DNA of 64,000 nucleotides from Bradyrhizobium paxllaeri (GCF_001693515.2 NZ_CP042968.1:3968001-4032000), one strand, 5' to 3'. Shown: positions 25,977-35,994, numbered from the stretch's first letter. Notes: generated by a model not told the origin, from the sequence alone. Translations and numbers: made by a program.

Positions 25977-27599
25977 ATGATCCGCCTCGATAACGTCAGC
26001 AAGCAAGTCGGCCACCAGATCCTTTTCATCGAAGCTTCCGCAGCCCTGCAGAAGGGCGAGAAGATTGGCCTCGTCGGCCCGAACGGGGCGGGCAAGACTA
26101 CGCTTTTTCGGATGATTTCGGGCCAGGAATTGCCCGACGAAGGCCAGGTCTCCCTCGATCGCGGCATTACCATCGGCTATTTCAGCCAGGATGTCGGCGA
26201 GATGTCGGGCCGCAGTGCCGTCGCTGAAGTCATGGACGGCGCCGGCCCCGTCAGCGTCGTGGCGGCCGAGTTGAGGGAACTCGAGGCCGCGATGGCCGAT
26301 CCGGATCGCGCCGACGAGATGGAAGACATCATCGCGCGCTACGGCGAGGTGCAGCATCGTTTCGAGGAGCTCGACGGCTATGCCCTCGACGGCCGGGCGC
26401 GCGAGGCACTGTCGGGCCTCGGCTTCAGCCAGGAGATGATGGAAGGCGACGTCGGAGCGCTCTCCGGCGGCTGGAAGATGCGTGTCGCGCTGGCGCGCAT
26501 TCTGCTGATGCGGCCCGACGTGATGCTGCTGGACGAGCCGAGCAACCATCTCGACCTCGAAAGCCTGATCTGGCTGGAGCAGTTTCTGAAAGGGTATGAA
26601 GGCGCGCTGCTGATGACCTCGCATGACCGCGAGTTCATCAACCGCATCATCAACAAGGTCGTCGAGATCGACGGTGGCACGCTCTCGACCTATTCCGGCA
26701 ATTACGAATTCTACGAGCAGCAGCGCGCGCTGAACGAGAAGCAGCAGCAGGCCCAGTTCGAGCGCCAGCAGGCGATGCTGGCCAAGGAGATCAAGTTCAT
26801 CGAACGCTTCAAGGCGCGCGCGTCGCACGCGGCGCAGGTGCAGAGCCGGGTGAAGAAGCTCGACAAGATCGAGCGCGTCGAGCCGCCGAAGCGGCGGCAG
26901 ACCGTGGCATTCGAATTCATGCCGGCGCCGCGCTCGGGCGAGGATGTCGTCAGTCTGAAGAACGTCCACAAGGGCTATGGCAGCCGCAGCATCTATCAGG
27001 GGCTCGATTTCATGATCCGCCGCAAGGAGCGGTGGTGCGTGATGGGCATCAACGGCGCCGGCAAGTCGACGCTGCTGAAACTGGTGGCGGGCTCGGCCGA
27101 GCCTGACGACGGCACGGTGGCGATCGGCGGCAGCGTCAAGATGGGGTACTTCGCCCAGCATGCCATGGATCTGCTCGACGGCGATCGCACGGTGTTCGAG
27201 TGGCTGGAAGATTCCTTCCCGCAGGCAGGACAAGGCTCACTGCGGGCGTTGGCAGGCTGCTTCGGCTTCTCCGGCGACGACGTCGAGAAGAAGTGCCGGG
27301 TGCTCTCGGGCGGCGAGAAGGCGCGGTTGGTGATGGCGAAGATGCTCTACGACCCGCCGAACTTTCTGGTGCTGGACGAGCCGACCAACCATCTCGACCT
27401 TGCGACCAAGGAGATGCTGATCGGTGCGCTCTCCGAATTTGAGGGCACGATGCTGTTCGTCTCGCATGACCGGCATTTTCTGGCGGCGCTCTCCAACCGC
27501 GTGCTGGAGCTGACGCCCGACGGCATCCACCAATATGGCGGCGGTTACACCGAATATGTCGCGCGCACCGGGCAGGAAGCGCCGGGATTGCGGAGCTAA
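25977..27599 (+). CDS. ABC-F family ATPase
   Basis: 540 residues, two ABC domains in one chain and no membrane segment. Domain 1: Walker A GPNGAGKT, signature LSGGW, Walker B VMLLDEPSNHLDL. Linker of about 80 residues rich in Q, K and E (EQQRALNEKQQQAQFERQQ). Domain 2: GINGAGKS, LSGGE, FLVLDEPTNHLDL. ABC-F proteins act on the ribosomal E site (YbiT/EttA/Uup group). Start ATG 25977 is the family N-terminus MIRLDNVSK; in-frame sequence before it is non-conserved. Confidence 0.92.
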   Translation: MIRLDNVSKQVGHQILFIEASAALQKGEKIGLVGPNGAGKTTLFRMISGQELPDEGQVSLDRGITIGYFSQDVGEMSGRSAVAEVMDGAGPVSVVAAELRELEAAMADPDRADEMEDIIARYGEVQHRFEELDGYALDGRAREALSGLGFSQEMMEGDVGALSGGWKMRVALARILLMRPDVMLLDEPSNHLDLESLIWLEQFLKGYEGALLMTSHDREFINRIINKVVEIDGGTLSTYSGNYEFYEQQRALNEKQQQAQFERQQAMLAKEIKFIERFKARASHAAQVQSRVKKLDKIERVEPPKRRQTVAFEFMPAPRSGEDVVSLKNVHKGYGSRSIYQGLDFMIRRKERWCVMGINGAGKSTLLKLVAGSAEPDDGTVAIGGSVKMGYFAQHAMDLLDGDRTVFEWLEDSFPQAGQGSLRALAGCFGFSGDDVEKKCRVLSGGEKARLVMAKMLYDPPNFLVLDEPTNHLDLATKEMLIGALSEFEGTMLFVSHDRHFLAALSNRVLELTPDGIHQYGGGYTEYVARTGQEAPGLRS

Positions 27600-27603
27600 T
27601 GCC

Positions 27604-27689
27604 GTAGCCCGGATGGAGCGAAGCGCAATCCGGGAACGGTTTAGCCAGCGGCGAGAACCCCGGATTTCGCTTCGCTGCATCCGGGCTAC
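27604..27689. repeat. Intergenic palindrome, GTAGCCCGGAT family, copy 1
   Basis: Left arm GTAGCCCGGATGGAGCGAAGCG, right arm CGCTTCGCTGCATCCGGGCTAC, about 40-nt loop. Lies between the ABC-F gene and the convergent glycerophosphodiesterase gene. Related copies at 42178 and 46978 and a fragment at 58034. Confidence 0.85.
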
Positions 27690-27699
27690 GGGCTACAGG

Positions 27700-28674
27700 C
27701 TATCTGCGGGCAAGCGGCGCAATAACCTCGATCTCGTTGGTCCAGATGCCGCCGGAAAAATTTTGCGGCAGGCGTGCAAACTGCTCTGATGTATCGATGC
27801 CACTGGAAAATCCGCCCCCGCGATAAGGGCCGAGCACGAAGACTTCGCTGTTGGCCGCTTTCATCCGATTGAGAAAGCGGTCCGGCCATCCCCACATCCA
27901 CGGTGCGACATTGATCGGCAGCATCACCATCGCATTGTTGCAGGCCTTCGGCACCAGGCCGGTCCAGCCGTAGCCGATGTAGCCGAGCAGGCAGCTCTTG
28001 ATGGTCGCCCGCGAGATGGTCCGGATCTCCGGCAGGCGCGTCCGCACGGCCTGGACCGGCTCATCACCGCCATAGACCATGATCTGCGCGCGGCGCTCGC
28101 TAGGCAACTTGGACAGCACGGCCGCCAGCTTCTCGCCCTCGGACGCGTCGCGGCTCTTGACGTTGATCAATAGCCGCGCCTGCGGGAAGGTTGTCAGCAC
28201 CTCGGCAAGCGTCGGCATCTGGCCGATGCCCTTGCCGCGGAAGGGAAAGGTCTTGCCGCCATCAGCGGTATAGCCATGAGCGATATCGAGCTTCTTCAGA
28301 TAGGCCATGGAATGCTCGCGCGTGACGCCTTGCCCGTCGGTCCGGCAATCCAGCGTCCAGTCGTGAAACACGGCGAACTCACCGTCTGTTGTCGGGTGGA
28401 CATCGAGCTCGACGATATCGGCGCCGGCCGCAAAGCTCGCCCGCATCGAACTGATTGTATTCTCCTGATACTCGTGCGTCGGTGGCAACATCCTTGCCGC
28501 CGTGCAGGTGTCGTTCTTCAGGTCGCGTTCGTCGAAGCGCTGCGCCATGCCGCGATGGGCGAGCAGGACGGGCTTGCCGTCGCGGTGCTCGGCGAAAAGA
28601 TTGGTGTTGTTGAGGTAGATCGCGGCCGCGATAATTGCGATCGCCGTCGCGGCATATTTGAGTTTCTTGTTCAA
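27700..28674 (-). CDS. Glycerophosphodiester phosphodiesterase family protein
   Basis: 324 residues. N-terminal membrane anchor or uncleaved signal (YAATAIAIIAAAIYL). TIM-barrel GDPD motifs: VLLAHRGMAQ, QENTISSMRASFAAGADIVELDVHPTTDG, FHDWTLDCRT, LINVKS. The catalytic His pair and the metal ligands (E, D) are present. Hydrolyses glycerophosphodiesters to glycerol-3-phosphate and an alcohol, outside the inner membrane. The insert before the AHRG block is normal for exported members. Confidence 0.88.
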   Translation of the reverse strand: MNKKLKYAATAIAIIAAAIYLNNTNLFAEHRDGKPVLLAHRGMAQRFDERDLKNDTCTAARMLPPTHEYQENTISSMRASFAAGADIVELDVHPTTDGEFAVFHDWTLDCRTDGQGVTREHSMAYLKKLDIAHGYTADGGKTFPFRGKGIGQMPTLAEVLTTFPQARLLINVKSRDASEGEKLAAVLSKLPSERRAQIMVYGGDEPVQAVRTRLPEIRTISRATIKSCLLGYIGYGWTGLVPKACNNAMVMLPINVAPWMWGWPDRFLNRMKAANSEVFVLGPYRGGGFSSGIDTSEQFARLPQNFSGGIWTNEIEVIAPLARR

Positions 28675-28838
28675 GGCTTGCCCCCGCGTGAGAGGCGGAT
28701 TCGCTAGGCAGTATTTCTGTTCGATTTGCGGCGGAGAGCAGCGAATGTCGAAACGTGTGGGTGCTGCAACTCGCGTACACCTTGTCGGCGCCGAACTCGC
28801 CCGTTAGGCTATTTCGAAAAATGGGGAGCGAAGCGAGG

Positions 28839-29714
28839 ATGAAGCAGCTCAGGATCGGCGACGTCACCATCGATGCGGTGATCGAGCGCGAAGGGCCGTG
28901 GCGCCGGCCGCAGGATTTCTTCCCGGCTTATGACGAGGCGGTGTTCAGGCATCACCTTGCCGGCATGGAGCCCGAGGTGTTCGATACCGCGCTGGGGCTG
29001 ATGGTCATCACCTACCAGACCTTCGTGGTCCGCACCCCGCGCTACACCATCCTGGTCGATACCTGTACCGGCGAGGACAAGGGCCATCCGCCGCCGTTCG
29101 ATTTTCCGGGCAAGGAGCGCTGGCGCAACGAGCTGTTCGCGCTCGGCATTAGCTATGAGCAGGTCGACTATGTGTTCTGCACCCATCTGCACATCGACCA
29201 TACCGGCTGGAATACTACGCTGCGCGACGGGCGCTGGGTGCCAACATTCCCCAATGCGAACTACATATTTCACAAGAGGGAATATGCGGCGTGGGAGGCG
29301 GAAAACGCCAAGGGCGCCAACCCGCCCGGCACGGTTTTCCGCGACAATTGCCTGCCGATCGTCGAGGCCGGGCAGGCCGTGCTGGTTGACGACGATTACG
29401 CCCTCGACGATACCATTACGCTGACGCCGACGCCGGGGCATTCGCCCTGCCACTGCTGCGTCAATATCTTCTCGGGGGGCAAGCGCGCGGTGGTGGCCGG
29501 CGATCTCATGCATCACGTGATTCAGTGCCGCGAACCGGAATGGTCGGCCAAGCCCGACTGGGATCCGAAACAATCGGCGATCTCACGGCGCAAGTTCTTT
29601 GCCTCGGTCGCCGGCACCGACACGCTGATCCTGCCGATCCATTTCCCGGCGCCGACCGTCGGGCTGATCACCGCGGACGGCGACCGGTTCGATTATCGAT
29701 TCAGAAGGGACTGA
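28839..29714 (+). CDS. MBL-fold metallo-hydrolase
   Basis: 291 residues. Metal-binding THLHIDHTGW (HxHxDH), TPTPGHSPCH, AGDLMHH and ILPIHFPAP complete the five ligand blocks for a di-metal site. No signal peptide. Related to quorum-quenching lactonase-like and AttM-like cytosolic hydrolases, but substrate unknown. GAGCGAAGCGAGG precedes ATG 28839. Divergent from the glycerophosphodiesterase. Confidence 0.88.
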   Translation: MKQLRIGDVTIDAVIEREGPWRRPQDFFPAYDEAVFRHHLAGMEPEVFDTALGLMVITYQTFVVRTPRYTILVDTCTGEDKGHPPPFDFPGKERWRNELFALGISYEQVDYVFCTHLHIDHTGWNTTLRDGRWVPTFPNANYIFHKREYAAWEAENAKGANPPGTVFRDNCLPIVEAGQAVLVDDDYALDDTITLTPTPGHSPCHCCVNIFSGGKRAVVAGDLMHHVIQCREPEWSAKPDWDPKQSAISRRKFFASVAGTDTLILPIHFPAPTVGLITADGDRFDYRFRRD

Positions 29715-29731
29715 TTGTGGGAATGCAACGG

Positions 29732-30039
29732 ATGGATTTCGAGACGCTGGTTCAGACCCGAAGAGCGTGCGCGGCTTCACCAAGGAGCCGGTCTCGCGCG
29801 CCGTCATCGAGGAGATCATCGATGTCGCCAAGCGCGCGCCGTCGTCGATGAACACCTAGCCCTGGCTTATCCATGTCCTGACCGGCGAGCCGTTGGAAGA
29901 AGTGCGATATCCCGAGGACGAGGTCATCATGACGTGCATCGTCATGGGCTATCCCGACGACAGCTTTCCCGCCAATGCGGTGCGGTCGGACCGTGAAGCC
30001 AACAGCGATTTCGTCCGCTATGTCGGGTTCGCCGATTAG
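29732..30039 (+). pseudogene. Decayed nitroreductase gene
   Basis: Begins MDFETLVQTRR as in nitroreductases. A frameshift follows after the first eleven codons; the continuation in another frame reads SVRGF-like VRGFTKEPVSRAVIEEII then DVAKRAPSSMNT, where a TAG replaces the expected Gln of the NTQPW FMN-binding motif. The middle of the protein (about 100 residues) is missing, and the end resumes as VIMTCIVMGYPDDSFPAN through FVRYVGFAD and a TAG stop. Three separate lesions show it is not functional. Confidence 0.85.
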
Positions 30040-30056
30040 CGCGACGGGATCCGGCC

Positions 30057-32141
30057 TTAGGCCGCGCGCACCTCGGAGAGGAAGCGGTTGACCTGTCCGG
30101 CAAGGTCCTTGGACTGCGAGGACAATTGCTCGGCTGCGCCCAGCACCTGATTGGCGGCGGCGCCGGTGTCGTCGGCGGCCTTCTGCACGCCCGTGATATT
30201 GGAATTGACTTCCTGGGTGCCGCGCGCGGCTTCTGACACGCTGCGTGAGATCTCCTTGGTCGCGGAGCCCTGCTCCTCGATCGCCGCTGCGATAGCGGTG
30301 CCGATCTGGTCGATTTCGGCGATCACGTTGGCGACGTTCTGGATCGCCGTCACGGTCTGGTCGCTCGCCGTCTGGATCGAGGCGATCTGTTCGGAGATTT
30401 CGGTGGTCGCCTTTGCGGTCTGGCCGGCCAGCGATTTGACTTCGGAGGCGACGACGGCAAAGCCGCGGCCGGCGTCGCCGGCGCGCGCGGCTTCGATGGT
30501 CGCGTTCAGCGCGAGCAGATTGGTCTGTGCGGCGATGCTCTGGATCAGCGTCACGACGTCGCCAATCTTTTGCGCGCCTTCGGCAAGCGAGCGCGCGGTC
30601 TCGCCGGTGCGGCGTGCGTTCTCGACCGCGCGGGAGGCGATTTCGGTCGATTGCGCGACCTGACGGCCGATCTCGGAGATCGAGGAGGTCAGTTCCTCGG
30701 TGGCGCTGGCGACCGTCTGCACGTTGGCGGAGGTTTGTTCGGACGCGGCGGCGACGATCGCCGCCTGGCGGTTGGTGGCGGTCGCGGTCGACGACATCGA
30801 CTGCGCGGTGTCCTCCATGACGGACGAGGCCGCCGAAAGCCCGCCGACCAGCTCGGTGACCTTGGCTTCGAACGCGCGGGTGAGTTCGTCGAGCACCTGG
30901 GCGCGGCGCATCTTGCCGTCGCTCTCGGCAGCCTTCTCGGCGGCGAGACGTTCCGCCTCGATCATGTTGTGTTTGAAGACGCCTACCGCTGCGGCCATCG
31001 CGCCGATCTCGTCAGAGCGCCCGGCGCCGGCGATGTCACCGGATACGTCGCCGCTGGCCAGCCGCGACATCGTGGAGGTGAGGTCGACGATCGGGCCGCA
31101 GACACGGCGGCGCACCATCGCGATCAGCACGGCGCTCGCAACAGTAACCGCAACGAGGCCGGCGAGCGCGATCAGGAAGCTGAAGCGCGCGGCGGAATAA
31201 GCGCTGCCCAGAACATATTCGGCGTTGTCGTAGAAGGCATTGCGAACCTCGACGACGGCGCCGAGGCCGACTTGGGATTCCGCATAGAAGAAATCGACAT
31301 TGTGTTCGTATTTGCCTGATGCCGCGCCTTCCTTGGCGAGCTTCAGTTCTTTGCCGAAACGGCCGACATAGACTTCATTCATCTTTTCCAGCGCCGCGGC
31401 CACATTGGGCGGCGTCGCCGGATTGCCGCGCAGTTCCTGCAGCGACATCAGGATCTGGTCGGCGCGCCCTTGGGAGCGCGAATACTCCATCTTTTCGACC
31501 TCGGTGGCGGCGCGATTGGCGCCCACGAGGTTCTTGTGGATGCTGGCGTTGTAACCACCGACGTCGCGCAGGTTCCAGGCGATGTTGGCATAGACGGCTT
31601 GCCGATAGGCATCGCCGTCGAGCTGCGCCATACGGCGCACCTGCTCGTCGAGCAGCTTGGTGACTGCGGCGTTGAACACGGCATTGTCGGCGACGATCTT
31701 TCTGGCGGCATCCTTGCGCGCTTCGGCCGGGCCGTCGATCGCCTTGTCGATGGCAGTGCGCAGCGCGTTGAATTTCACGTTCAGTTCGTCGATGCCGGCG
31801 CCGATCGCGGCGGCGTCGTCGAGCCCGCCGGACAGGTTCTTGCGGACCGCGTTCATCTTGTCGCGGGCGCCGTCGGTGTTCTTGCGCAATTTTTCGTTAA
31901 GTTCCTTCCGCACCGCCGGATCGACCGCAGGCGGTCCGTATAGGATGTTGGTCGAGAAGCCGCGCTCGGAGTTCATGTAGCGCGGGATGTCGCCGACCGC
32001 CCGCACCACCTCGAGCCGGCTCTGCGCGAGCGAGACCTTGTCCATGGTCTGGTACTTCGAAACCGCCACATAGACGGCGAGCCCGCCGCCGACGGCGGAA
32101 AGCGAGACGATAGCAGCGGTGAGGAGGGTGCCGATTTTCAT
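30057..32141 (-). CDS. Methyl-accepting chemotaxis protein
   Basis: 694 residues: TM1 (7-27), periplasmic helical sensor (28-318), TM2 (319-343), HAMP (about 344-400) and cytoplasmic MA domain with the conserved hairpin tip [21 protein letters not shown] around residue 545. The long sensor has no PAS or Cache pattern and looks like a four-helix bundle. Ends without a CheR pentapeptide tether. Inner membrane, signals to CheA/CheW; ligand unknown. Converges with the nitroreductase remnant. Confidence 0.93.
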   Translation of the reverse strand: MKIGTLLTAAIVSLSAVGGGLAVYVAVSKYQTMDKVSLAQSRLEVVRAVGDIPRYMNSERGFSTNILYGPPAVDPAVRKELNEKLRKNTDGARDKMNAVRKNLSGGLDDAAAIGAGIDELNVKFNALRTAIDKAIDGPAEARKDAARKIVADNAVFNAAVTKLLDEQVRRMAQLDGDAYRQAVYANIAWNLRDVGGYNASIHKNLVGANRAATEVEKMEYSRSQGRADQILMSLQELRGNPATPPNVAAALEKMNEVYVGRFGKELKLAKEGAASGKYEHNVDFFYAESQVGLGAVVEVRNAFYDNAEYVLGSAYSAARFSFLIALAGLVAVTVASAVLIAMVRRRVCGPIVDLTSTMSRLASGDVSGDIAGAGRSDEIGAMAAAVGVFKHNMIEAERLAAEKAAESDGKMRRAQVLDELTRAFEAKVTELVGGLSAASSVMEDTAQSMSSTATATNRQAAIVAAASEQTSANVQTVASATEELTSSISEIGRQVAQSTEIASRAVENARRTGETARSLAEGAQKIGDVVTLIQSIAAQTNLLALNATIEAARAGDAGRGFAVVASEVKSLAGQTAKATTEISEQIASIQTASDQTVTAIQNVANVIAEIDQIGTAIAAAIEEQGSATKEISRSVSEAARGTQEVNSNITGVQKAADDTGAAANQVLGAAEQLSSQSKDLAGQVNRFLSEVRAA

Positions 32142-32300
32142 GGGATTTCAGGCCATTTGCGCGGGTCTGGGAGAGCGGACCACCAGTATAAGTGGTGCTA
32201 ATTAATCCAGAGTTACGGTTGGCGTGTCACACCCGTGCCTTCCATTTCGTCTTGATTTAACGGGGGGTTGCGCGGTTTTCGGGAGAGAGGAGCAAGGAAC

Positions 32301-33050
32301 ATGAAGATCGTTATCATCGGTGGTACCGGCCTGATCGGTTCGAAACTGGCTCCGTTGCTGCGCGCGCGCGGCCATGAGGTCTTGCAGGCCGCGCCGAGCA
32401 AGGGCGTCAACGCGGTTACCGGGGAGGGCCTGCAAGCGGCGCTGGCGGGCGCCGACATCGTCGTCGACGTGTCGAATTCGCCCTCGTTCGAGGACAAGGC
32501 GGTGCTGCACTTCTTCGAGACGGGAACGCGCAACCTGATCGCGGCCGCGAAGCAGGCCGGCGTGCGGCACTGCGTTGCGCTGTCGATCGTCGGCACCGAC
32601 CGGCTCGAGGGCAGCGGCTATTTCCGCGCCAAGTTGGTGCAGGAGCGGCTGATCGAAAATGCCGGCCTGGCCTACACGATCCTGCGCGCCACCCAGTTTC
32701 ACGAGTTCGTCGGCGCGATTGCAGATTCCGGGCGAAAGGACGGCGCGGTCCATGTCTCGAGCCAGTTGATGCAGCCGTTGTTGTCCGACGAGGTCGCGCT
32801 GGCGCTGGCCGATGTGACGCTTGGCGAGCCTGCCGGCGGCATCCGCGAGGTCGCGGGCCCCGAAGCGGCGCCAATGGCGGATTTCGTCGGCCGCTGGCTG
32901 CGCAAGCAGGGCGATGCCAGCAAGATCGTGGCGGGCGCCGACGTGCCGTATTTCGGTGCGCCGCTCGCGTTGCGCACGCTGGTGCCGGACAACGGCGCAC
33001 GGATCATGCCGACACGGTTCGACGATTGGCTGGCTCAGCGAAGTCCGTAG
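32301..33050 (+). CDS. NAD(P)H-binding atypical SDR protein
   Basis: 249 residues. Starts MKIVIIGGTGLIGSKLAPLL with the GGTGLIG nucleotide loop, then DVSNSPSFEDKAVLHFFETG, HCVALSIVGTDRLEGSGYFRAK and a substrate-side helix LIENAGLAYTILRATQFHEF. NmrA/atypical SDR type, either redox enzyme or NADP-sensing protein. Start ATG 32301 with GAGAGGAG. Divergent from the chemoreceptor. Confidence 0.85.
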   Translation: MKIVIIGGTGLIGSKLAPLLRARGHEVLQAAPSKGVNAVTGEGLQAALAGADIVVDVSNSPSFEDKAVLHFFETGTRNLIAAAKQAGVRHCVALSIVGTDRLEGSGYFRAKLVQERLIENAGLAYTILRATQFHEFVGAIADSGRKDGAVHVSSQLMQPLLSDEVALALADVTLGEPAGGIREVAGPEAAPMADFVGRWLRKQGDASKIVAGADVPYFGAPLALRTLVPDNGARIMPTRFDDWLAQRSP

Positions 33051-33052
33051 TC

Positions 33053-33149
33053 GGTGGGTGGGCAAGCGAAAGCGTGCCCACCATGTCAGGAGAGACGATC
33101 GGTGATGGATGGTAGGCACGACGCAAGAGCGGCCTTTGCACACCCTACC
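33053..33149. repeat. Intergenic palindrome, GTAGGGTGGGC family, copy 2
   Basis: GGTGGGTGGGCAAGCG with inner GTGCCCACC, and distal GGTAGGCACG then CTTTGCACACCCTACC. Diverged copy of the element at 1755. Confidence 0.75.
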
Positions 33150-33171
33150 GATCTGGCGGACGAGGAGCCAC

Positions 33172-33426
33172 TCACTGCGCTTCTTCGGTCGCATCCTTTG
33201 CGGTGGCGCGCGGCTGGGTCGAGGCTTTGGAACCCATCGCATGACACGGCAGTTGCGTCCATGTGCCGTCGGCTTCCTGCTGATAGGCATGGCAGGCGGC
33301 GGAAGCGGGTGCTTCGCTCGTCTTCGCCGGGTGGGAATTCGTGCTTGAGTTCCTGGCGAGCGTCGGCGCCGCCAAAGTGAGAAGCGCAGCCGCCGAACCG
33401 AAGAAGATCGCTTGCCCTAGCCGCAT
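33172..33426 (-). CDS. Small exported protein
   Basis: 84 residues. Signal peptide MRLGQAIFFGSAAALLTLAA with cleavage near TLA-RN. Mature part rich in S, T, A with a Cys pair (ACHAYQQEADGTWTQLPCHAM) that may form a disulphide. AAAAGGAG is 8 bp before the ATG. Function unknown. Confidence 0.65.
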   Translation of the reverse strand: MRLGQAIFFGSAAALLTLAAPTLARNSSTNSHPAKTSEAPASAACHAYQQEADGTWTQLPCHAMGSKASTQPRATAKDATEEAQ

Positions 33427-33637
33427 GACAAATTCTCCTTTTCTCGAAACGATGTATTCTTCCTAAAAGATATTGTGGAAATTTTTGGGAATGCCGATGG
33501 ACGTACCGGCACTTGCTTAACGAATGGCAAACGCGCGGGAGCGGACGCGCACAGCGCAGAATGAATTCTGTTCTCGCGCGCAGGAACCAGTTTCTGCAGC
33601 TGCGCGTTGGCCCGGCATCATGCCGAAGGCACGGCCC

Positions 33638-33877
33638 ATGCGTCCGGAAAAGTCACTCTTCAACGCGCTGCTTACCCATTTCCTGATGGGAGTGGCGCTT
33701 GGACTGTCGATGGTCCTGTTGCTCAGCCTCATCGACGCCTTCCACGTCAGAGACCTCGTTGCCAAGAGCGCCGCACCGGTCCAGACCACGGTGATGCTGG
33801 TCACGACCTACGCCCTGATGTTCGGCATCGGCTCAGTGCTGACCGGTTTGGTGCTGACGCTGGAAGAAGAGAGCTGA
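33638..33877 (+). CDS. Small two-helix membrane protein
   Basis: 79 residues from ATG 33638 (upstream ATGs at 33620 and 33524 are in frame; the longer N-terminus is not hydrophobic). Helices THFLMGVALGLSMVLLLSLI and TVMLVTTYALMFGIGSVLTGLVLTL, short charged tail EEES. AAGG upstream. No family recognised. Confidence 0.6.
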   Translation: MRPEKSLFNALLTHFLMGVALGLSMVLLLSLIDAFHVRDLVAKSAAPVQTTVMLVTTYALMFGIGSVLTGLVLTLEEES

Positions 33878-33897
33878 AGGTCGGACGGCCTGCCTGA

Positions 33898-34332
33898 TCA
33901 GCGGCGGAGGCGGGCGATCGCGCCGGCGACGATCTGCATGGTGACGCCGACGATCCATCCAGCCATGATCATCCCTATCCATCCCACATGCGGATCCTGG
34001 CGCAGCACGATGACGCCGACGCAAGCAAACGCCGAGAACGCCGCGAGGAAGGTGCCGACGGCGCTGAGGAGTTCCGGCCCGTCGATCTTGCCGACCCAGG
34101 CGCCATCGATGAGCGGCTTGTTAAAGGCGTTGGAGGGCAGGGGCGGCGTATCGATGCCGAGGTAAAAGCCGATGGCGCCGCCGATCATCATCAGGAGCAG
34201 GAAGGCCTGGTTGGTGAGTGCGGAATGGCTCGTTCCGACCAGTGCGGCCACAAACAATCCGCTCGCCGCGCCTGCCATCGCAAGCCCAAGGCGTTCCAGA
34301 ACGTGGGCAATTTTTCGGACGCGGCTCTGCAT
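33898..34332 (-). CDS. Membrane protein, four predicted helices
   Basis: 144 residues from ATG 34332, preceded by GGGAGG at good spacing. Hydrophobic segments LGLAMAGAASGLFVAALV, FLLLMMIGGAIGFYLGI, LLSAVGTFLAAFSAFACVGVIVL and WIGMIMAGWIVGVTMQIVAGAI. A longer frame upstream is unsupported. Function unknown; converges with the two-helix protein gene. Confidence 0.7.
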   Translation of the reverse strand: MQSRVRKIAHVLERLGLAMAGAASGLFVAALVGTSHSALTNQAFLLLMMIGGAIGFYLGIDTPPLPSNAFNKPLIDGAWVGKIDGPELLSAVGTFLAAFSAFACVGVIVLRQDPHVGWIGMIMAGWIVGVTMQIVAGAIARLRR

Positions 34333-34778
34333 GATTGGCCTCCCGCCGCTGTCGGGACAGGTTAGGCCGATTTCACAACGCGCGGAAGCAACCTGACGGT
34401 GCAGGCATGCGCCAAATTGAGACGGCATGCCACAGCGTGCGCTCTCGCGCGGATCGGCAGTCAAAACAACTTGCAAAGGCCGAAAATGGTTTCGTCCGTT
34501 TTACGAGTGCTGCGGAGAAGGGCGCTGGTGTCGGGCGAGAAAGATTGGATAGCCATTTCATTGACCAATCCGGCGACCGGCCGGATATTTGGTGCTGCTT
34601 TTCGTCAATCGGGATCACCGCATGAGATCGAATCCAAAGCCAGTCGTGGGCGATATGCGCAAGCGCATGACCCGCCGCTGCGTCTCGTCGGCGACCGGCG
34701 CCTGTTGCTGATCCGCACGTAAACAAACCCGTGATCACTTATTCGACAGGAGCGCCGATATTCGGCGAACGAACAGTC
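34333..34778. other. Gap of about 446 bp without a convincing gene
   Basis: Open frames cross this stretch on both strands but none has a ribosome site plus plausible composition. The plus-strand end near 34600-34720 (GRYAQAHDPPLRLVG) could be the tail of a decayed ORF. No strong hairpin seen. Confidence 0.4.
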
Positions 34779-34979
34779 ATGTCCAAAGCCTACATCATCG
34801 AAGTTCACGACCGCACCGCCGGCATCGTCGCCGGCGACGAGCGCGGTTTTACGTTTTTCTCCTCCGACCGCGCCTTCGATCGCCTCGACGGCCGCGATTT
34901 CAGCTCCGCTCGGGAGGCGGAGCGCGCGGCCAGGGCGATGCTGGGGGCTACGAAAACCCGCGCGCGTTCGCTGCCGTGA
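34779..34979 (+). CDS. Small conserved protein
   Basis: 66 residues, MSKAYIIEVHDRTAGIVAGD followed by RGFTFFSSDRAFDRLDGRDF and a helical AREAERAARAMLG. The pattern of a short beta sheet plus one helix, with G-F-x-F-F-S, resembles a group of small rhizobial proteins of unknown role. Moderate ribosome site (GCGAACGAACA). Confidence 0.62.
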   Translation: MSKAYIIEVHDRTAGIVAGDERGFTFFSSDRAFDRLDGRDFSSAREAERAARAMLGATKTRARSLP

Positions 34980-35110
34980 ACCGGCGGTTCGATCAAGTTC
35001 AGATGCGTGGAGTCAATAGCGAAGTGTTGTTGCGCGGCTATCGTATTTGACGCTTCGCTTATCCGCCCTGCGGTCTTAGGATGCGCCTCGTTTCGACGGG
35101 AGGCGCGAAC

Positions 35111-35899
35111 ATGAGTCTGTTGAGTGCAGCGTTCGATCCCGCGCACGAGGCCGCGCTCGTCACTGGTGCGGGTAACGGCATCGGCCGCGCGATTGCGCAG
35201 GCGCTGGTGGGAGAGGGTGTGCGCACGGTGTTTGCCGATGTGAACCGGGACACCGTGACCGCGGCGATCAAGGCCTCGACGCGGCCGGAACTGGCGATGC
35301 CCTGGATCGGCGATCTCGCCGATCCCGCCGCACGCGAGGCGCTGCTGGCGGAATCTGCCGCCGCGCTCGGGCGCGTGACGCATTTCGTGCATAGCGCCTC
35401 GCCGCCGCGGCGCGAGAGCGACCATGTGCTCGGCGTCACCACCGAGATCTGGGCGCAGATGCATGCGGTGAATCTTGAAGCCGGATTTCATCTTGCCCGC
35501 GAACTGGCGCAAAAATTGATCGCTGACAACGAGGCCGGCTCGTTCCTGCTGCTGACCTCGCTGCATGCTGGCACGCCGCGCAACCTGCCGCATTACTCGA
35601 CGGCGAAGGCCGGGCTTTCGATGCTGGTGAAGGAATTGGCCAAGACGTTCGGCCGCTTTGGCATCCGCGTCAACGCGCTGGTGCCGGGCGCGATCGCGGC
35701 CGGCGGCTTCGTCGCCGACCCCGCGCTTGCCAGACACATTCCGCTTGGCCGGCTTGGTGAGGCCAAGGACCTTGCGCCGCTGGCGCTGGCGGTACTCTCG
35801 AACCGGATATCGGCCTACGTCACGGGCGCGGCGATCACGATCGACGGCGGCCTATCGCTGACGAACTGGTTCGAGCCGCCGGAATTGGGGGAGTTGTAG
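35111..35899 (+). CDS. SDR family oxidoreductase
   Basis: 262 residues. TGAGNGIGRAIAQAL cofactor loop, VHSASPP in place of NNAG, catalytic LLTSLHAG and YSTAKAG (Tyr-x3-Lys), then NALVPGAIAAGG and the GLSLTNWF C-terminus. GGGAGGCG precedes ATG 35111. NAD(P)-dependent, substrate unknown. Confidence 0.88.
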   Translation: MSLLSAAFDPAHEAALVTGAGNGIGRAIAQALVGEGVRTVFADVNRDTVTAAIKASTRPELAMPWIGDLADPAAREALLAESAAALGRVTHFVHSASPPRRESDHVLGVTTEIWAQMHAVNLEAGFHLARELAQKLIADNEAGSFLLLTSLHAGTPRNLPHYSTAKAGLSMLVKELAKTFGRFGIRVNALVPGAIAAGGFVADPALARHIPLGRLGEAKDLAPLALAVLSNRISAYVTGAAITIDGGLSLTNWFEPPELGEL

Positions 35900-35905
35900 C
35901 GGTGG

Positions 35906-35991
35906 CAGGGTGGGCAAATCAAAGCGAAGCGTGCCCACCGTTAGTGCGAGTTGGTGGGCACAGCGCAAGAGCGCCTTTGCCGACCCTCTAC
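35906..35991. repeat. Intergenic palindrome, GTAGGGTGGGC family, copy 3
   Basis: CAGGGTGGGCAAATC, GCGTGCCCACC, GGTGGGCACAGCG and GCGCCTTTGCCGACCCT. Follows the SDR stop codon directly and abuts the 3' end of the tiny-protein gene at 35995. Confidence 0.75.
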
Positions 35992-35994
35992 GGG

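Noticed and set aside
25905..27233. 442-residue minus-strand frame opposite the ABC-F gene
   Set aside because: Leucine/arginine/histidine-rich shadow; the plus strand has both Walker sites.
34399..34722. 107-residue plus-strand frame in the 34.4-34.8 kb gap
   Set aside because: No ribosome site, odd composition at the start, overlapping open frames on the other strand; kept only as a gap note.
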